DNA from: Saprospiraceae bacterium UBA7328
GTDB taxonomy: Bacteria; Bacteroidota; Bacteroidia; Chitinophagales; Saprospiraceae
Direction of reading: 5' to 3'
NCBI GenBank assembly: GCA_002471345.1
Contig: DKPS01000107.1
Span: forward strand, 1 to 44,062
DNA length: 44,062 bases
The translations under genes were made by a program, and so were the position numbers. The notes below the pieces were generated by a model that was not told the DNA's origin, made no database searches, and was given only the letters and a program-made list of their open reading frames with translations. Below, one piece after another: positions 36,292 to 44,062 of the stretch (position 1 is the first letter of the stretch; each line of letters begins with the position of its first letter).

Positions 36292-37167
36292 CTAATGAAC
36301 TTCATGTCTAGATACGAAGTTCCATATCTCCTGATTGGTATCAAAATCTTTATTTAATTCACCAAGGTCTCTTTTGACAAATTTATTCGCATTGAACTTC
36401 GAATTGGGCCAATGATGGCCTCCATTGTCAATTTTATAAAATAAGATATCATTATGATCCTTACATGGATACTGCAATGTCGTGACAAAAGATTTATCCT
36501 TTTTATTCACATCTGGTAACAGGGTGGTGACTGGATTGGAGTTACAATTATTTACCTTAATCCAATAGTCCAATGTTTCTTGGACTGAAAGCAGACTTTC
36601 TGTTCCTTCATATATGTAGTCTGAAGTACCATGAATAAGCATCAATGGCATAGCTGTGCTGTTTATTGGGACTGGAAACTGATTCAATTTTATCATATTA
36701 CCTGCCACAACACAAACAGCAGCAATTTCATCAGGAAAAACTTGAGTTAAAATCAAAGAAAATATTCCACCACCTGACATTCCCGAAACATATATTTTAG
36801 AAGCATCAATGTTATATTGCCGTTTTAGATCATCGAGAAGAAAACGGAAATATTCTAATTCATTATGGACTATTTTTTTATCTAAAAAATACCAACGATT
36901 ATCTGTAGCATCTGGATAGACCACTATAAATTCATTCGTATCACTAGTAGCATTCATTCCAGTATAAAGTTTCATCTGCCAAGACTTAGAAGGATTACCG
37001 TGAAGTACAAAAAGTATTGGATAAGGCGTTTTGTGTTTAGAATATGAATTAGGAAGATGAATGGTATAATCGCGTTCGGTGTCATTGACCATAATAGTAC
37101 TATTAGACTTGAAAGCACATGAGTTCACTAGCAAAATGAGAAAGGGAATAAAATTTTTGAAGTTCAT
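36292..37167 (-). CDS. PHB depolymerase/feruloyl-esterase-like lipoprotein
   Basis: The 291-residue product begins with a lipoprotein signal (FLILLVNSC, Cys17). The alpha/beta-hydrolase core shows LFVLHGNPS, the nucleophile Ser131 in VSGMSGGGIFS, Asp183 in LIHGTSDYIY and His251/252 in NGGHHWPNS, the complete triad of the LpqC/PHB-depolymerase-like esterase family (the closing GGHxWP is typical). Substrates in this family include short polyhydroxyalkanoates and feruloylated sugars; the sequence does not decide. It would be membrane-anchored on the periplasmic side. It is monocistronic. Confidence 0.88.
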   Translation of the reverse strand: MNFKNFIPFLILLVNSCAFKSNSTIMVNDTERDYTIHLPNSYSKHKTPYPILFVLHGNPSKSWQMKLYTGMNATSDTNEFIVVYPDATDNRWYFLDKKIVHNELEYFRFLLDDLKRQYNIDASKIYVSGMSGGGIFSLILTQVFPDEIAAVCVVAGNMIKLNQFPVPINSTAMPLMLIHGTSDYIYEGTESLLSVQETLDYWIKVNNCNSNPVTTLLPDVNKKDKSFVTTLQYPCKDHNDILFYKIDNGGHHWPNSKFNANKFVKRDLGELNKDFDTNQEIWNFVSRHEVH

Positions 37168-37366
37168 GAAGATTTTGAATAATAGAATCTAAATATAGTG
37201 TAGTTGATGCATCCACAATACATTAGAATTGATAAGAGCTGAATAATTATATCGAAATGTTCTCTACAGGTAATAAAAGGCTTATCTGCGGCTTCCAGCC
37301 AATGTCTTTAGAATACTAATTGATGTGATTAATATTAGTGCATTCAGAAAATTGAATCATTTACAT

Positions 37367-39142
37367 TTAGGCGACAATTTTATCATTATTTAGCACCAGT
37401 TCGATTCCCTCTTTTATAAGGCCTATAACTTGATTATTTCGATCACCTAGGTCGAGCAGGTGATTTTTGACTAGTACAGCCAAAGTCTCATATTGTGAAC
37501 TATGAGCCAGTTCAAATAATTCTAAAAATAGAAGCCAATGGTCTGCGTGATCAACTATTGCTTTTTGATATAATTCTTTGAGAGCTATGGGAGATACATT
37601 CTTTTCTTCGGATAGTAATTTTACTTCCTTGAACAATGAGATCATTGATTTTCTTTCTTCCTGAATTTCGATTTTAGAGTTTTCTTCGGAAATTTTATGG
37701 GTGATTAGGTCAAAAGAATCGTCATCTGCTGGACCAGCAAATGCAGAAACGATGTCTTTCCCAACAGCAAGACAATAGGTACCCATATCTGGAGTATACA
37801 ATACCTCATCCTGATATCTTACTGTACAATTGTCAAGATATATAGTTTGAATTTTACCATGAAGGTTTCTCGCTCCAGTAACTATTCTGCCTTCAACAGA
37901 AACTCCTCCTTCAAATTCAAGTTTTTTTCTTTTGTTTTCATAAATCCCATAAGCAATAAGATCTCTTGGAGACATGTCTTCTATTGCAAGATTATAACCT
38001 TTAAGATACCCTAGTGGAGAGCCAATTCCCATAGAATGATCAACTCTGCCATGTCCAGTGATTTCCTTATCTCTATTAGCCAATGCAGTATTTCCGGTGG
38101 TTTGGAAATACACCACTTCACTTCGAGATCGATCTGATGTAATAATACGGTCAAAAATGCCGCTTATTTGTAACCCAGTACTCAATTCTATCGTTCCCAG
38201 ACTTTTTGATTCTATTAACTGAACAAGTCCTTTTCGTCCTCCTTTCCTTACGGATAAAGTATTTGCAAATTCTTCTAAAACTTGATTCAAATGAGCAAAA
38301 TCTGGGGTAACAAAAAGTAGAGGTTGTGGTTTAGTTACATCGAAATTCTGCTGAGCAGCATCTATATTATAAGGTAACTTTTTCACTTGATCAGACATAC
38401 ACCACTTACTTTCTCCAATAGACGATAATAATCCTGCACCATATTGCTTATAACTATTAATACTGCCAATCAAACCATACTCTACGGTCCACCAATGAAG
38501 ATTTCTCATTTGAGTCATTTCTGAGAGATCGGTTATTTGACTTTGCAATTCTTTTATATCAATCTCAGCTCTTTCAATTTCATCCGGATTGCCTGATGTA
38601 CTTTCTTTTAAGATAGAAAGTGTACGCACAGCTTCATATAATTGATTATCCAATGCTGATGAAATGGCTTTACTCCCTATTTGTCCAAACCTTCTCAGAT
38701 ATTCTGCATATTCTCTATTTGCTAAAATTGGTGCATGCCCAGCTGATTCATGTATTATGTCAGGTGTAGGTGTATATTCGATATGTTCGTATTGTCTTAT
38801 ATCAGAGGCAATCACTAGAGTATTATAAGCTTGAAACTCCATAAAAGCGTCAGAAGGGATAAGGCCATCTACTGCCACCGCTGCCCAACCTATCTCCTGT
38901 AATATTCTATTCATCCCATACATACTCGGAATTCTATCGATAGTTATACCCGTTTTTTCTAGCCCTTCTAAATAAGATTCATGAGCTACTTCTTTTAACT
39001 GATTCACATTTTTACGCATCACATATCTCCATACTGCCTGATCCATTTCTGTATATTGATCATAGTTTTGTGGTTTGATGTATTGTTTGAGCTTTGACGG
39101 AAGTCGATCTATAATAGGATTGGATTCAATATTTGGATGCAT
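37367..39142 (-). CDS. Aromatic amino acid hydroxylase, long Bacteroidota form
   Basis: The 591-residue product contains the iron ligands of pterin-dependent aromatic amino acid hydroxylases: His131 and His136 in IIHESAGHAP and Glu221 in WWTVEYG, plus FMEFQAYNTLVIAS and SIGESKWCMS. The usual bacterial phenylalanine hydroxylase has about 280-300 residues; this protein adds about 250 at the C-terminus (from about residue 330, with LQISGIFDRII and GVSVEGRIVTGARN), as in Bacteroidota homologues I recall. Likely reaction: phenylalanine to tyrosine using tetrahydrobiopterin and oxygen. It is cytoplasmic (no signal). Divergent from the DUF3604 gene. Confidence 0.9.
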   Translation of the reverse strand: MHPNIESNPIIDRLPSKLKQYIKPQNYDQYTEMDQAVWRYVMRKNVNQLKEVAHESYLEGLEKTGITIDRIPSMYGMNRILQEIGWAAVAVDGLIPSDAFMEFQAYNTLVIASDIRQYEHIEYTPTPDIIHESAGHAPILANREYAEYLRRFGQIGSKAISSALDNQLYEAVRTLSILKESTSGNPDEIERAEIDIKELQSQITDLSEMTQMRNLHWWTVEYGLIGSINSYKQYGAGLLSSIGESKWCMSDQVKKLPYNIDAAQQNFDVTKPQPLLFVTPDFAHLNQVLEEFANTLSVRKGGRKGLVQLIESKSLGTIELSTGLQISGIFDRIITSDRSRSEVVYFQTTGNTALANRDKEITGHGRVDHSMGIGSPLGYLKGYNLAIEDMSPRDLIAYGIYENKRKKLEFEGGVSVEGRIVTGARNLHGKIQTIYLDNCTVRYQDEVLYTPDMGTYCLAVGKDIVSAFAGPADDDSFDLITHKISEENSKIEIQEERKSMISLFKEVKLLSEEKNVSPIALKELYQKAIVDHADHWLLFLELFELAHSSQYETLAVLVKNHLLDLGDRNNQVIGLIKEGIELVLNNDKIVA

Positions 39143-39180
39143 ATAGATATCTTTTGAATTCGGTCTTAAATTTAAACAAA

Positions 39181-39190
39181 TGTTGCAACA
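39181..39190. promoter_or_regulatory. Palindrome TGTTGCAACA in divergent promoter region
   Basis: A perfect 10-base palindrome lies 39 bases before the aromatic hydroxylase start, in the 138-base space shared with the DUF3604 gene. It is followed by repeated ACAACA. It may be an operator, but only symmetry and position support this. Confidence 0.3.
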
Positions 39191-39280
39191 ACAACAATTT
39201 GATGTGAGAAATGGGCCATAACGCTTATGACCACTTTTACTATTTTCGCAAACATCCGATAAAGAAAGAAGCCTGTTAAC

Positions 39281-41164
39281 ATGAATAAGTTTTATTTATA
39301 TCTACTTGTATTCATCGCAGCCATTGTTCTTTCATGTTCAAAAGAAAAGGCATCAGATCATGTAAATCTTATAGAAACAAATGTCCACCATGGAAGAACT
39401 GAAGATTATAGTGAATCCCGTAATTTATATTTCGGCGACCTTCATGTACATACTGGATGGTCTTTTGATGCCTATATGGCAAAAGTTAGAGTGACACCTG
39501 ATCAGGCATATAAATTTGCCAAAGGAGAACCTATTCCACATATCTCAGGAAAAGAGGTGAAAATGAATAGGCCGTTGGACTTCATGGCGGTAGCAGATCA
39601 TGCTGAATATATGGGAGGTCTAATGCAAATGCAGGAAGAAGGGAACGCCCTTTATAACTGGGATTTAGCGCAAAGTATAAGAAGCAAAGATGATGATGAA
39701 TCAAAAAAAGCTACGCGTAAACTTAGATTTTCTATTGCTACTAATTGGCCATACAAACAGTTGATTGATAAGCAAAACTTACAATACACATGGAAAAAAA
39801 TGGTAGAGATAGCAGATGCTCACTATGAACCAGGAAAGTTTACCTCTTTCCCAGCCTATGAGTGGACTTCTTCTGTAGCCGTGTTAAAGTCATTAATTTC
39901 AGGGCCCCCATATGCTCAAAACTTGCATCGCAATGTAATCTTCAAAGGAGGAAAAGTTAGTGGTCTTCCTTTTTCTTCATTTGATTCTCAAAATCCTGAA
40001 GATTTGTGGGAATGGATGGCCAATCAAAGAAATCAAGGAGTAGAACTATTAGCAATTCCTCATAATGCTAATATCAGCGATGGAAGGATGTATGCCCTCA
40101 ATACTTTTGATGGAGACAAACTCACTGCCAAATACATAGAAACTCGTCTTAGAAATGAACCTGTAAATGAAGTGGTTCAGATCAAGGGGCAATCTATGGC
40201 TCATCCACTTTTAGCACCCAAAGATGAGTTTGCAGATTTCGAGGTATATCAATACAGCTTAGGACAAGGAAACAATAGAAAGAAGTTAAAAACAGAAGGA
40301 GCCTATGTCAGGCAAGCATTTAAAAATGGATTAGCAATCCATCAAAAATTTGGTCAGAATCCATTTCAGTTTGGTATCATAGGCAGCACTGATAGTCATA
40401 ATGGAGGTCCAAATGTGGAAGAAAACAATAATATTGGAAGATCAGGAACAAAAGATATAAATGCAGAACATAGGCTGAGAAAGGATAAAGGAGGTGAAGT
40501 CACAAGAAAAACATCAGTTGCTGGATTAGCAGCGGTATGGGCAAAAGAGAATACAAGAGAATCTATATATGAAGCTCTTGAAAGAAAAGAAGTCTATGCC
40601 ACTTCAGGGCCAAGGATTCAATTAAGGTTTTTTGCATCTGAGGACTGGCAAAATGTTGACTTTGATAATGAAAAATGGGATTCCTTAGCTTATCATAATG
40701 GAGTACCTATGGGCTCACAAATATCAAAAGGAGAAGTAAGCCCTTCATTCTTAATATCAGCAGTAAAAGATGTGGATGGAGCAAATTTGGATAGGGCACA
40801 AGTTATAAAAGGTTGGATCGATCAAGAAGGACAGACTCATGAAAGAATATATGATGTAGCTTGGTCTGAAGGAAGAAGTATGGATTCAGAGGGAAATTTA
40901 CCACTTGTGGGAAATACTGTAAATATTGAAAATGCCACTTTCACAAATGATATTGGGGCTATATCTCTTCAAACTTTTTGGAGTGATCCAGATTTTAACC
41001 CAAAGTTTTCCTCATTTTACTATATACGAGTGTTAGAAATTCCTACACCTAGATGGACTACGTTTGATGCAGTCTCCTTGGGTGTTGAAGTTCCTGACGA
41101 TGTGCCAAGCTCCATCCAGGAACGAGCTTGGAGTTCACCGATTTGGTATGAACCAATTAATTAA
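39281..41164 (+). CDS. DUF3604 lipoprotein (PHP-like predicted metallohydrolase)
   Basis: The 627-residue product has a lipoprotein signal (IAAIVLSC, Cys19). DUF3604 hallmarks are YFGDLHVHTGWSFDAYM with an HxH metal site, DFMAVADHAEYMGGL, FPAYEWTS, IPHNANISDGRMY, IIGSTDSHNGG and YATSGPRIQLRFF. These fit a PHP-like metal-dependent hydrolase fold; no reaction has been established for the family. It is followed 13 bases later by a sulfatase gene, and the pair is probably one operon acting on the same substrate in the periplasm. Confidence 0.88.
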   Translation: MNKFYLYLLVFIAAIVLSCSKEKASDHVNLIETNVHHGRTEDYSESRNLYFGDLHVHTGWSFDAYMAKVRVTPDQAYKFAKGEPIPHISGKEVKMNRPLDFMAVADHAEYMGGLMQMQEEGNALYNWDLAQSIRSKDDDESKKATRKLRFSIATNWPYKQLIDKQNLQYTWKKMVEIADAHYEPGKFTSFPAYEWTSSVAVLKSLISGPPYAQNLHRNVIFKGGKVSGLPFSSFDSQNPEDLWEWMANQRNQGVELLAIPHNANISDGRMYALNTFDGDKLTAKYIETRLRNEPVNEVVQIKGQSMAHPLLAPKDEFADFEVYQYSLGQGNNRKKLKTEGAYVRQAFKNGLAIHQKFGQNPFQFGIIGSTDSHNGGPNVEENNNIGRSGTKDINAEHRLRKDKGGEVTRKTSVAGLAAVWAKENTRESIYEALERKEVYATSGPRIQLRFFASEDWQNVDFDNEKWDSLAYHNGVPMGSQISKGEVSPSFLISAVKDVDGANLDRAQVIKGWIDQEGQTHERIYDVAWSEGRSMDSEGNLPLVGNTVNIENATFTNDIGAISLQTFWSDPDFNPKFSSFYYIRVLEIPTPRWTTFDAVSLGVEVPDDVPSSIQERAWSSPIWYEPIN

Positions 41165-41177
41165 TAAAAACTTTTCA

Positions 41178-42677
41178 ATGCGGTCTATTTCTTTTGTTTT
41201 CATGCTCTTAATATCCTATTCAATAACTTCATTTGGACAGGATCGTCCCAACATCGTCCTCATGCTATCGGACAATATAGGGTTTGGCGATTTTGGTTGT
41301 TATGGAGGCGGAATTATCAGGGCGGCTCCCACACCAAACTTAGATCAATTAGCAGATGAAGGAATTAGATTTACAAATTTCAATGTAGAAGCAGAATGCA
41401 CTCCCTCCAGGTCGGCGTTGATGACTGGCCGATATGCTATAAGGTCAGGTACTACTCGAGCCATTCCGATCCAAGGACTTCCTCAAGGACTCGCTTCATG
41501 GGAAGTCACTTTAGCAGAAATATTAAAGGAAAAAGGATACAGCACTGCTATATATGGTAAGTGGCATTTAGGTAAAGAAGAAGGGAGATACCCGACTGAT
41601 CAAGGGTTTGATGAGTGGTGGGGCTTGTCTAATAGTACCGGTAATGTCATGTGGCTTGATAAAGTAGGATATGATCCTGCTTACACTAAAAAATTTGATA
41701 TTCTAGAAGGAACAAAAGAAGATGGTATAAAACCAGATCAGCCTTATACTATGGCCATGAGGCCTTTAATGGACGAAATCATTCAAAACAAATCTATCGA
41801 CTATATCGAAAAGCATAAGAATGATGATGATCCTTTCTTTCTCTATATACCTTGGACTGCGATGCACCACCCTTATGTACCACATTCAGATTTTAAAGGG
41901 TCCTCACAAAATGGTGAATATGCAGATATGATGAGAGAGCATGACTACAGGGTAGGCCAAGTAATTAAATCTATTAAGGATGCAGGTATAGAAAAGAACA
42001 CTTTGATTATTTATGCAAGTGATAATGGACCAGATCGAGTTTTGTTTCCTACTGTAGGAGATACAGGGCCATATAGAGGATATCTTGGTGATGTGCATGA
42101 AGGTGCAGTTCGTGCTCCAATGATGATGAAATGGGAAGGAAAAATAGAAGAAGAGCAAGTAACAAATGATATCGTAGCTATAAATGACATCTTCACTACT
42201 ATAGCTAGCATTGTAAAAGCTGATATACCTAAAGACAGAGCTATTGACGGGGTAGATCAAAGCTGTCTTCTTTTTGGTGGATGTGACACAGCGCCCAGAG
42301 AAGGGGTATTATTCTTTCATGAGAATACACTGGCTGCTGCTAAGTGGAGACAATTTAAATTCTATTTCAGAGGAGAAGGAGTGCAACAAGAAGAAAGATC
42401 CTACTCTGATCTATGGCTTCCTCAGGCCTTTAATATTATGCAAGATCCTAAAGAATATGCAGATATTATACTACAAAATCTCTGGTTGATTTCTCCTGCA
42501 CTAAAGCAAATGGTTCCATTTTATGTGAGCATTAAGCAATTTGGAATGATACAACCAGGTGATAGCAAACCGACACCTGGCAACATTGAAATTCCTTTCG
42601 TAGAATCGTCTCAGCTCAATAAAATGTTTGATCAAATGATGGCCAAGGCAAAAGCTCAAAAGGATAAGCCCAAATGA
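41178..42677 (+). CDS. Secreted sulfatase downstream of DUF3604
   Basis: The 499-residue product starts at 41178, where a clean signal peptide begins (MRSISFVFMLLISYSITSFGQ); an earlier ATG at 41064 lies inside the DUF3604 gene and is rejected. The formylglycine-precursor Cys74 lies in ECTPSRSALMTGRY. The metal site is LSDNIGFGDFG (Asp-Asn rather than Asp-Asp), a variant I recall from other bacterial sulfatases. GKWHLG, MHHPYVPH and SDNGPD complete the site. It releases sulfate from an organic ester in the periplasm. It is only distantly similar to the sulfatase at 12571. Confidence 0.92.
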   Translation: MRSISFVFMLLISYSITSFGQDRPNIVLMLSDNIGFGDFGCYGGGIIRAAPTPNLDQLADEGIRFTNFNVEAECTPSRSALMTGRYAIRSGTTRAIPIQGLPQGLASWEVTLAEILKEKGYSTAIYGKWHLGKEEGRYPTDQGFDEWWGLSNSTGNVMWLDKVGYDPAYTKKFDILEGTKEDGIKPDQPYTMAMRPLMDEIIQNKSIDYIEKHKNDDDPFFLYIPWTAMHHPYVPHSDFKGSSQNGEYADMMREHDYRVGQVIKSIKDAGIEKNTLIIYASDNGPDRVLFPTVGDTGPYRGYLGDVHEGAVRAPMMMKWEGKIEEEQVTNDIVAINDIFTTIASIVKADIPKDRAIDGVDQSCLLFGGCDTAPREGVLFFHENTLAAAKWRQFKFYFRGEGVQQEERSYSDLWLPQAFNIMQDPKEYADIILQNLWLISPALKQMVPFYVSIKQFGMIQPGDSKPTPGNIEIPFVESSQLNKMFDQMMAKAKAQKDKPK

Positions 42678-42746
42678 ATTCTTGAATCTTTAGTGTCTTC
42701 CAATAAGAAATGAGACGGTCTTAAAACTGTGTCAAACTACATTTAG

Positions 42747-42777
42747 TTTATATTATAAACTTATTTACATATATTTG
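42747..42777 (+). promoter_or_regulatory. Candidate Bacteroidota promoter for membrane protein/regulator operon
   Basis: TATATTTG (42770-42777) matches the -7 consensus TAnnTTTG of the Bacteroidota housekeeping sigma factor, with a weak TTTA-type -33 element near 42747. It would place the transcript start about 12 bases before the ATG at 42796. The -7 match is clear; the -33 is weak. Confidence 0.4.
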
Positions 42778-42795
42778 ATTACAAATTTTATTATC

Positions 42796-43391
42796 ATGGA
42801 AAAAGGATTCACACCAGAGCAGAGCTTTGAACTTATAAATAACGTATTGGATAGAAGGAGAGTCACCTATGAGGAAAAAGGCACTAATATTCTGATTTGG
42901 GGCATTGGGATAATGATAGCTGGCATCGCTCAATTCATTCTTCTCCAAACTCAATGGCGAAATCTTCATGGCTTAACATGGCTTTTCACCATGATACCAC
43001 TTTTCATATACTCAGCTTACATTGGTCATTTAGATCGAAAAAAATTTATTGCTAAGGGAGGGAATAAAGATGTTTGGGATGGAAGTGGCATTACCTGGTT
43101 ATTTTAGGTGTTCTAGGAATGCTCAATGGCTTCGTATTTAGAGACCTAGTTCATTGTGCTTTTACCACTTTTATTTTCTTGCCTTTTTGTGTAGCTGCCA
43201 TGACAACAGCCATTAGTTTAAAGAAAAAAAGCTTCGTGTATCTGGTGCTACTCGCCGTTATTGTTTGCTACTTAGCATTGTACATCCCAATGGAATATCA
43301 TTCATTAGTTGCAGCAGGCATCGCCCTATTATTATTCGTTATTCCTGGAATCATCTTACTCCAAGACAATAAGCAAAGGCAAAATGTATAA
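42796..43391 (+). pseudogene. Multi-pass membrane protein split by frameshift at a T4 run
   Basis: Frame one from the ATG at 42796 reads MEKGFTPEQSFELINNVLDR, two membrane segments and a cytoplasmic loop (GHLDRKKFIAKGGNKDVWDG), then stops at 43107. Frame two continues as LGVLGMLNGFVFRDLVHCAF and two more membrane segments to 43391. Reading the T4 run (43102-43105) as T5 restores ITWLFLGVLGMLNG, so a one-base deletion explains the split. Four- to six-helix proteins of this kind precede small winged-helix regulators in many Bacteroidota, and the downstream regulator overlaps it by 8 bases. Confidence 0.7.
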
Positions 43392-43668
43392 AGACCTAGA
43401 CCCATTGTTACATTCTCAACTTAGACTAGCAATTATATCTCTTGTCGTTTCAGAAGGGAAGGTAGATTTTAAAAGAATAAAAGAAGTTACTCAAGCAACT
43501 GGAGGCAACATAAGTGTCCAAATTAAAAAGCTCCAAGAAGCAAAATATATGGAAATGGAAAAAACTTTCGTCAACAACTATCCAAATACATCCATAAAAA
43601 TCACAACACAAGGTCTGTTCGCATTCGAAAAGTATATTGAAGCTTTGAAAGGATATATTAACCCATAA
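43384..43668 (+). CDS. Small winged-helix transcriptional regulator (MarR/HTH_34-like)
   Basis: The 94-residue product, started at the ATG at 43384, consists of one winged helix: LHSQLRLAIISLVVSEGKVDF, the recognition-helix region TGGNISVQIKKLQEAKYMEM, and a wing (VNNYPNTSIKITTQGLFAFEKY). It overlaps the preceding membrane protein gene by 8 bases, so the two are coupled. Such regulators probably control their own operon in response to a signal sensed with the membrane protein; this is inference from context. Confidence 0.82.
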   Translation: MYKDLDPLLHSQLRLAIISLVVSEGKVDFKRIKEVTQATGGNISVQIKKLQEAKYMEMEKTFVNNYPNTSIKITTQGLFAFEKYIEALKGYINP

Positions 43669-43724
43669 GTTTAATTTTTAGCCTCTCAATTCTATCAACT
43701 ATTCCAAAAATTCATAGCAGATAA

Positions 43725-43910
43725 TTATTTCATTTTTACAAATGGTCGCATTTCAAACTTGTCATCCTTTGTGCCGATAATAATCCAATACAGACCGGAT
43801 TTCAAGCTTTGGATATTCACCTTTTGCATGGTTTTTAAATCTGCATAATTTATAGCAAGATCATCAATATCCACAATTCTATATTCAACTCTCCTTTCCT
43901 CATAAATCAC
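43725..43910 (-). pseudogene. Orphan T9SS C-terminal sorting domain fragment
   Basis: The 61-codon frame ends with VNIQSLKSGLYWIIIGTKDD and RPFVKMK, the end of a T9SS type A sorting domain, with EYRIVDIDDLAI before it. The frame opens without a proper start (GTG) just after a stop, and upstream minus-strand frames up to the window end show no cargo domain. It is either the decayed end of a secreted-protein gene or one broken by another frameshift beyond 43910. Confidence 0.6.
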
Positions 43911-44062
43911 AATTTCTCTCTATAAATTTGAAAGACTAAAGATTCAATTACTTGACCATTCAGTCTTAGAGACGCAAAAAGATGGTAATCACTTTCTAAA
44001 TCATCATGGTCTCTTGAATATGAAAAGTATATAAGGATCAATGAAGCCTTGCTATTCTTAAG
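43911..44062. other. Window end without recognisable gene
   Basis: No coding frame is supported here. The minus strand would be expected to hold the upstream part of the T9SS-tail gene, but all frames carry stops. Confidence 0.4.

Noticed and set aside
41064..41177. Early start of the second sulfatase
   Set aside because: It lies inside the DUF3604 gene and adds 38 residues without family character before a clear signal peptide at 41178.
1..44062. CTTAAG at both ends of the window, suggesting a circular molecule or cloned fragment
   Set aside because: The hexamer also occurs inside the window (for example near 195, 1204, 2071), and a 6-base match is too short to show circularity.

Overview
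The window is AT-rich (low GC by eye) and reads as a chromosomal segment of a free-living, probably marine Bacteroidota (Cytophagia/Saprospiria-like; the genus cannot be fixed from sequence alone). The evidence is a type IX secretion (T9SS) C-terminal sorting domain, several DUF6090 proteins, A-rich start regions without Shine-Dalgarno sequences, a long-form aromatic amino acid hydroxylase, and many secreted hydrolases with Sec, lipoprotein or Tat signals. I saw no tRNA, rRNA, CRISPR array, transposase, integrase or phage gene.

Layout. 0.3-2 kb: a DUF6090 membrane protein and a secreted protein interrupted by a stop. 2.3-6.7 kb: a minus-strand pair of secreted amidohydrolase-family genes, one of them a two-domain fusion. 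7.1-12.4 kb: plus-strand single-gene units (DUF6090, a DUF6090 relic, an M28 peptidase, an alpha/beta esterase, DUF6090, an amidohydrolase fragment) separated by hairpin-forming, partly homologous intergenic elements that look cassette-like. 12.6-15.8 kb: a divergent sulfatase and S10 carboxypeptidase. 15.9-22.5 kb: a giant modular T9SS-exported surface protein, frameshifted near its N-terminus. 22.7-24.4 kb: a gluzincin-type peptidase with a peptidoglycan-binding tail plus a small membrane protein. 24.8-29.3 kb: a frameshifted YcaQ/AlkX-like glycosylase, a YceI-TPR fusion, a cold-shock protein with terminator, a Tat-exported NAD(P)-binding epimerase and a relic of a two-component sensor. 29.6-32.1 kb: a YCII/DUF1761/YCII/ECF42-like sigma factor module. 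32.1-37.2 kb: a YtcJ-type amidohydrolase lipoprotein, a linalool dehydratase/isomerase-like protein, a YciI protein and a PHB-depolymerase-like esterase. 37.4-42.7 kb: an aromatic amino acid hydroxylase, then a DUF3604 lipoprotein with a second sulfatase. 42.8-43.9 kb: a frameshifted membrane protein with its winged-helix regulator, and an orphan T9SS-tail fragment.

Together the genes suggest a scavenger of peptides, esters, sulfated compounds and cyclic amides acting in the periplasm and on the surface. The most unusual content is the linalool-dehydratase/isomerase-like gene, the giant protein carrying GYWLV-type repeats, and the DUF6090 units with shared leaders and trailers. At least five genes are broken by one small lesion each and four more loci are truncated relics, so either this is an actively decaying accessory region or the assembly has residual indel errors; that should be settled before biology is read into any single break.
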